From positions 1-41,210 of IMG/VR virus record IMGVR_UViG_3300007522_000028: 41,210 nt of DNA; one strand, 5' to 3'. The position numbers were made by a program, and so were the translations under genes. Every line of letters begins with the position of its first letter. The stretch's first letter is position 1. This document shows positions 38,320-41,210 of the stretch, one piece after another. Origin of the DNA: a virus. A model generated the notes under the pieces. That model made no database searches and had not been told where the DNA came from. It was given only the letters and a program-made list of their open reading frames with translations.

Positions 38320-39762
38320 TCATTTTCTATTGAATTTTAAATCTTTAATTTCGTCCTGTGTAGTTATCCTAGCATTGTATAATCTATCTAGAATAACTCG
38401 AGCAACCGAGTCCTTTTGACTATCGAATAGTGTATCATTCTTAGTTGTAATTTCAGTTCCGTTGGTTTTAACCATTCCGATTTTTCCAAGGTAAGCAGAT
38501 GGACAACAGTTGAATTGCATCTGAATATTAGGGTACATAGATTTGAAATCATAACATGACACATATTTATAATATCCAGGAACTGGTGGCATTACGTATG
38601 CTCCAGCATAAGTTGAATCCTCTTCTCCATCATCGGATTTACTTTCATATCCTTTCTTAAGCATCTTTAATCCTGAATTTAGAAATTGGCGACACATTAG
38701 AACCTCGGTAATATGAACCGGACTGAATACTTTATTTACTTCAACTTCTGCGACGTTTGCAGTAGAGAATGCTACTTCTAATAATCCAAATTTATCTTCT
38801 AATAATTTAACAAGGATATTATCAATGATATTATAGAGTGTAAACATATACACATCTTGTTGGAATTCTCTAAAGCTTTTATATGGATGCTTTAATTTAG
38901 AAGTATTTAATGCTTTGGTCGCAATATAATCAAGAGTATAATTCTCAACTACTTTATAAGGCTTATATCCTGGATCAATGAACAGTTGCATATAATCTAC
39001 GATACCCATGTGAGTAGGTAATTTATGACGCTTGGAGAATGTTTTTCTAGATGTCATATTCTGTAATGAATCAACTCCTATTTTAGAAGTTCGATTCATT
39101 AGGTACTGCCAGTCAAAGTCAATAACATTCCATCCTGTTAAAAATGGTTGCCTAGGTAATACTTGATGGAAATAGAATTCTAATAATTCCTTTTCACTAT
39201 TAAAAAATTTATGCTTGATTGTGAAGTTCTGATCTAATATCTTTCTATCCCTTGGATCATGTGGAATTGTGTTCTTAAAGTACTCATTTACTTCAATTTC
39301 CATTCTACTTATATCATCATCACTTAATCCATCTGGATGCTCTTCTGAGTCCATGATTGATAGAACATAATTTACTCCCTCTTCATTACAAAATGATATC
39401 ATACCAACTGGCATTTTAACCTCTTCAGGTTTTGGAAATTCATCACTTGTTAATTTAATCTCGATATCAATGTAGTCCTTTCTTGGGAAATTATCGAAGT
39501 TATAGATTAGAGCTTTTTCATCTGGAGATAATTTATCGATAATTAACTCTTCTAATCTAGTTCGAGTCAGCCATTTAGGATCTGATGATTCCTGTTTAAT
39601 GAATGTACCGTCCCAGTTTTTATACTGAGATGGTCGGTTGTGTTGTACCCAATTAAATATTTCATGATCAGCTAAACGCTTTCGTATATATGCTATTTTT
39701 CCATCTGCATCATAATACGAAATCATTAAATCGTGATCCTGTACCTCTACTCCAATTATCAT
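38320..39762 (-). CDS. 43: DNA polymerase B family, gp43-like, N-terminal half only
   Basis: 480 residues; T4/RB69 gp43 is about 900. Exonuclease motifs are in place: YIDIEI (Exo I), GWNVIDFDWQYLMNR (Exo II) and YNIID near 310 (Exo III). The polymerase motif A, CYDFKSMYPNIQMQ, is present near residue 410. The protein ends 70 residues later (KDLKFNRK then TGA), inside the region that would be the fingers domain, so motif B (KxxxNSxYG), motif C (DTD) and the thumb are missing. No such motifs are seen in any other frame of the window. Some Aeromonas T4-like phages have gene 43 split into 43A and 43B; this would be a 43A with 43B elsewhere. No intein start is seen at the end. Confidence 0.88.
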   Translation of the reverse strand: MIIGVEVQDHDLMISYYDADGKIAYIRKRLADHEIFNWVQHNRPSQYKNWDGTFIKQESSDPKWLTRTRLEELIIDKLSPDEKALIYNFDNFPRKDYIDIEIKLTSDEFPKPEEVKMPVGMISFCNEEGVNYVLSIMDSEEHPDGLSDDDISRMEIEVNEYFKNTIPHDPRDRKILDQNFTIKHKFFNSEKELLEFYFHQVLPRQPFLTGWNVIDFDWQYLMNRTSKIGVDSLQNMTSRKTFSKRHKLPTHMGIVDYMQLFIDPGYKPYKVVENYTLDYIATKALNTSKLKHPYKSFREFQQDVYMFTLYNIIDNILVKLLEDKFGLLEVAFSTANVAEVEVNKVFSPVHITEVLMCRQFLNSGLKMLKKGYESKSDDGEEDSTYAGAYVMPPVPGYYKYVSCYDFKSMYPNIQMQFNCCPSAYLGKIGMVKTNGTEITTKNDTLFDSQKDSVARVILDRLYNARITTQDEIKDLKFNRK

Positions 39763-39765
39763 ATT

Positions 39766-40014
39766 TTAAAATTTAGGAATGAACATTTCATTTACGTGAT
39801 TACATGATGCACATGCTATTACCGGAATTGGCGTGATGCTATCTTTATCGCTTCCAGTAACGAATTTTGATACTTTCTTCATCATTATTTTTTCTTCAAA
39901 TACTAGCCCTTCGCAGTTCTCGCATTTAACGTCTTCTGCTTCCCTTAGATGTGCATTTGGATTTGGTATTTGATCCTCATATCCTGTATTCGAGTTGTCT
40001 CCTCCCATGTGCAT
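39766..40014 (-). CDS. Small zinc-ribbon protein
   Basis: 82 residues. CENC in the middle and CASC near the C-terminus, 38 residues apart, make a four-Cys zinc ribbon, after an acidic N-terminal part (HMGGDNSNTGYEDQIPNPNAHL). It is the first gene of the long minus-strand replication operon and lies 3 nt before the polymerase start. Possibly a transcription or replication accessory factor. Not further identified. Confidence 0.6.
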   Translation of the reverse strand: MHMGGDNSNTGYEDQIPNPNAHLREAEDVKCENCEGLVFEEKIMMKKVSKFVTGSDKDSITPIPVIACASCNHVNEMFIPKF

Positions 40015-40034
40015 ATTATCAATTTTTTTACGTT

Positions 40035-40081
40035 ACTGTACTTAATTATACAATTAGGTACTATCAATTAGTTTATTATAC
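40035..40081 (-). promoter_or_regulatory. Putative promoter(s) of the replication operon
   Basis: Two GTATAAT boxes on the minus strand, at 40041-40035 (20 nt before the ATG at 40014) and 40081-40075. The first has the same position relative to the start codon as the boxes before uvsX and the DVITNSST operon, but its upstream hexamer is TAATTG rather than AACTTT. Confidence 0.35.
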
Positions 40082-40144
40082 TGTGGTACGGCTGCTCGGA
40101 TCTTCAAAATTAGATATTTTTTAGGTTTATTATAGATTGTATTG

Positions 40145-40152
40145 AATAAATA
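40145..40152 (+). promoter_or_regulatory. T4-type late promoter, AATAAATA
   Basis: AATAAATA followed by ATAAAAAA, 21 nt before the sheath ATG at 40174. Same extended motif and spacing as at 8220 and 24337. Confidence 0.65.
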
Positions 40153-40173
40153 ATAAAAAAATATCTTTGAAAA

Positions 40174-41210
40174 ATGGCCGAACGAATGATCAATTTAAAT
40201 AATTACAAGGCAAGTGGTGTATATACCATAGAGATAGATGAAAGTGCTAACGTAGCTCTTCCATTGACATCAGGGAGACTTGTAGTAGGTTCAAGCAGAG
40301 TTGGACCGTTCAACACGATCGTTTTAGTTAACGATTTAAGAACACTAAAAGCAGTATTTGGGGAAATAGACCCGAAACTGGAAAAAGCTGGTGGATTTTT
40401 CCACAGATCAATAGAAGTAGCGCTTAGAGAAGGTCCAGTATTTGCATTGAATGTATTACCACTGGACACTGAAACAGATATAAATTTAAACTTAGATCAA
40501 GCTACGTTTACAACGTTTAATACAGAAGCATCTGCGAATAACGAGGGTGGAAATCCTTTAACAAATCCAATGGTTAACTTCTTCAATAAGAGAAGACTAT
40601 GGTTTGCTGATGCAGAAGAACTTAATAAAACTAAGAATTTAGTTACAGGTGATGATTTTATTACTAATCCAGGTGGATTTGGAAATTCATCAATTGCGTC
40701 TAATAAATTATTATCTTTTGTTAACACAGGAAAAACGAATACGACGGTATGGGTAAGAAAAGCATCTACAACTGGATTTGACATCACGGCTAAAGAATGG
40801 TACAATACTATTGGAGGTGGAGAAGAAATTCAATTCCCTGCTTATGTTAATAATGACGATTTCATCTCAGATTACATGGTTGAAGTAATGATGGTAACTG
40901 GAGACTGGAATAACTACTTAAAGTTATCTAAGGATCCTATTTACAAACAATTCTTTGATGCATCTGGTTTAATCGATTCTAAAACTGCAGACTTCTTTTC
41001 ATTAAGAGAAATTAAAGTTGTTAGTAGAACAGTTGGATGTTTAATCCCAGACTTCTTAGATCAAACTGGAAATTCAATTTCAATTGATAGATTAGTTAAT
41101 AGGTCATTCCCAACAACTGGAATAATGTGTGCTATCGATGCTGATAAATTAGATCTTATGGATCTTGAGAATACGGCATTTAATGATATTGAAGTAGATA
41201 CGCATAGAAT
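40174..41210 (+). CDS. 18: Tail sheath protein, T4 gp18-like (partial, 3' end outside window)
   Basis: The frame opens at ATG 40174 (MAERMINLNNYKASGVYTIEID) and stays open to the last base, 345 codons; T4 gp18 is 659 residues. The region ALPLTSGRLVVGSSRVGPFNTIVLVNDLRTLKAVFGEID is the typical N-terminal domain of contractile-tail sheath proteins, and RSIEVALREGPVFALNVLPL follows as in T4-like sheaths. The sheath encloses the gp19 tube and contracts on infection. Two minus-strand frames inside it (near 40203-40469 and 40497-40805) are shadows. Confidence 0.88.
   Translation, partial: MAERMINLNNYKASGVYTIEIDESANVALPLTSGRLVVGSSRVGPFNTIVLVNDLRTLKAVFGEIDPKLEKAGGFFHRSIEVALREGPVFALNVLPLDTETDINLNLDQATFTTFNTEASANNEGGNPLTNPMVNFFNKRRLWFADAEELNKTKNLVTGDDFITNPGGFGNSSIASNKLLSFVNTGKTNTTVWVRKASTTGFDITAKEWYNTIGGGEEIQFPAYVNNDDFISDYMVEVMMVTGDWNNYLKLSKDPIYKQFFDASGLIDSKTADFFSLREIKVVSRTVGCLIPDFLDQTGNSISIDRLVNRSFPTTGIMCAIDADKLDLMDLENTAFNDIEVDTHR

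Noticed and set aside
38320-38330. Split intein or group I intron at the end of the polymerase gene
   Set aside because: No Cys/Ser-led intein block A precedes the stop, and the next gene starts 24-66 nt later with unrelated sequence; no room or visible structure for an intron.
40203-40805. Two minus-strand frames
   Set aside because: Both are antisense to the tail sheath gene, which has clear family sequence in the plus strand and is open to the window end.
1-41210. tRNA genes
   Set aside because: No cloverleaf with a TTCRA-type arm was recognised by eye in the intergenic gaps, all of which are shorter than about 160 nt; a covariance search was not possible.

Overview
The window is about 41 kb of AT-rich DNA from a large contractile-tailed bacteriophage of the T4 superfamily. 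It has a gp23-type major capsid protein, a gp21-type prohead protease, a gp19-type tail tube, a gp18-type tail sheath and much of the T4 replication and recombination set: gp43, UvsX, gp41, gp46/47, gp39/gp52, thymidylate synthase and dCMP deaminase. Most genes lack a Shine-Dalgarno sequence and instead have A/T-rich leaders. With the low G+C, this points to a host in the Bacteroidota (for example a flavobacterium). The host assignment is an inference.

Layout. (1) Positions 1-262: 3' end of a leucine-rich-repeat gene made of 60-bp tandem repeats. (2) 269-7160, minus strand: nine tightly coupled genes that look like a nonulosonic (sialic) acid and glycan cassette, with NeuB-like synthase, NeuA-like CMP-transferase, three proteins with GT42-like sialyltransferase domains (one fused to two GT8-like domains), two SAM methyltransferases, a small HAD phosphatase and a Cys-rich protein. 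(3) 7229-11882, plus: J-domain chaperone, a prohead protease fused to a repeat-rich scaffold, and the major capsid protein, ended by a strong terminator. A late-transcribed membrane protein follows. (4) 12461-24290, minus: thymidylate synthase, both topoisomerase II subunits with an HNH homing endonuclease between them, a SLOG/DUF2493 protein, an Fe-S XPD/DinG-like helicase, and a radical SAM enzyme directly downstream of three paralogues sharing an N-terminal DVITNSST motif. (5) 24366-26888, plus: small late proteins, tail tube, a coiled-coil membrane protein and a PAS-domain protein. (6) 26875-40014, minus: dCMP deaminase, a thymidylate-synthase-fold enzyme with the Asp expected of a dCMP hydroxymethylase, gp46, gp47, a gp41 helicase fractured by a split intein with a free-standing Vsr-like endonuclease between the halves, UvsX, and a DNA polymerase ending before motifs B and C. 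(7) 40174 to the end, plus: tail sheath, cut by the window edge.

Expression logic. Plus-strand structural blocks are preceded by a repeated motif, (T/G/A)ATAAATAATWAAAA, about 20 nt before the first start codon. It matches the T4 late promoter TATAAATA. Minus-strand metabolism and replication genes form long overlapping operons, some preceded by TATAAT elements.

The points that most deserve attention are the fractured gp41 helicase with an unusual N-terminal intein split (37 + 122 residues), the phage-encoded nonulosonic acid cassette, the protease-scaffold fusion whose 14-residue repeats nearly all carry a candidate self-cleavage motif, the radical SAM plus DVITNSST-paralogue operon, and the half-length DNA polymerase. 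All functions are assigned by reading motifs; no database search was run.
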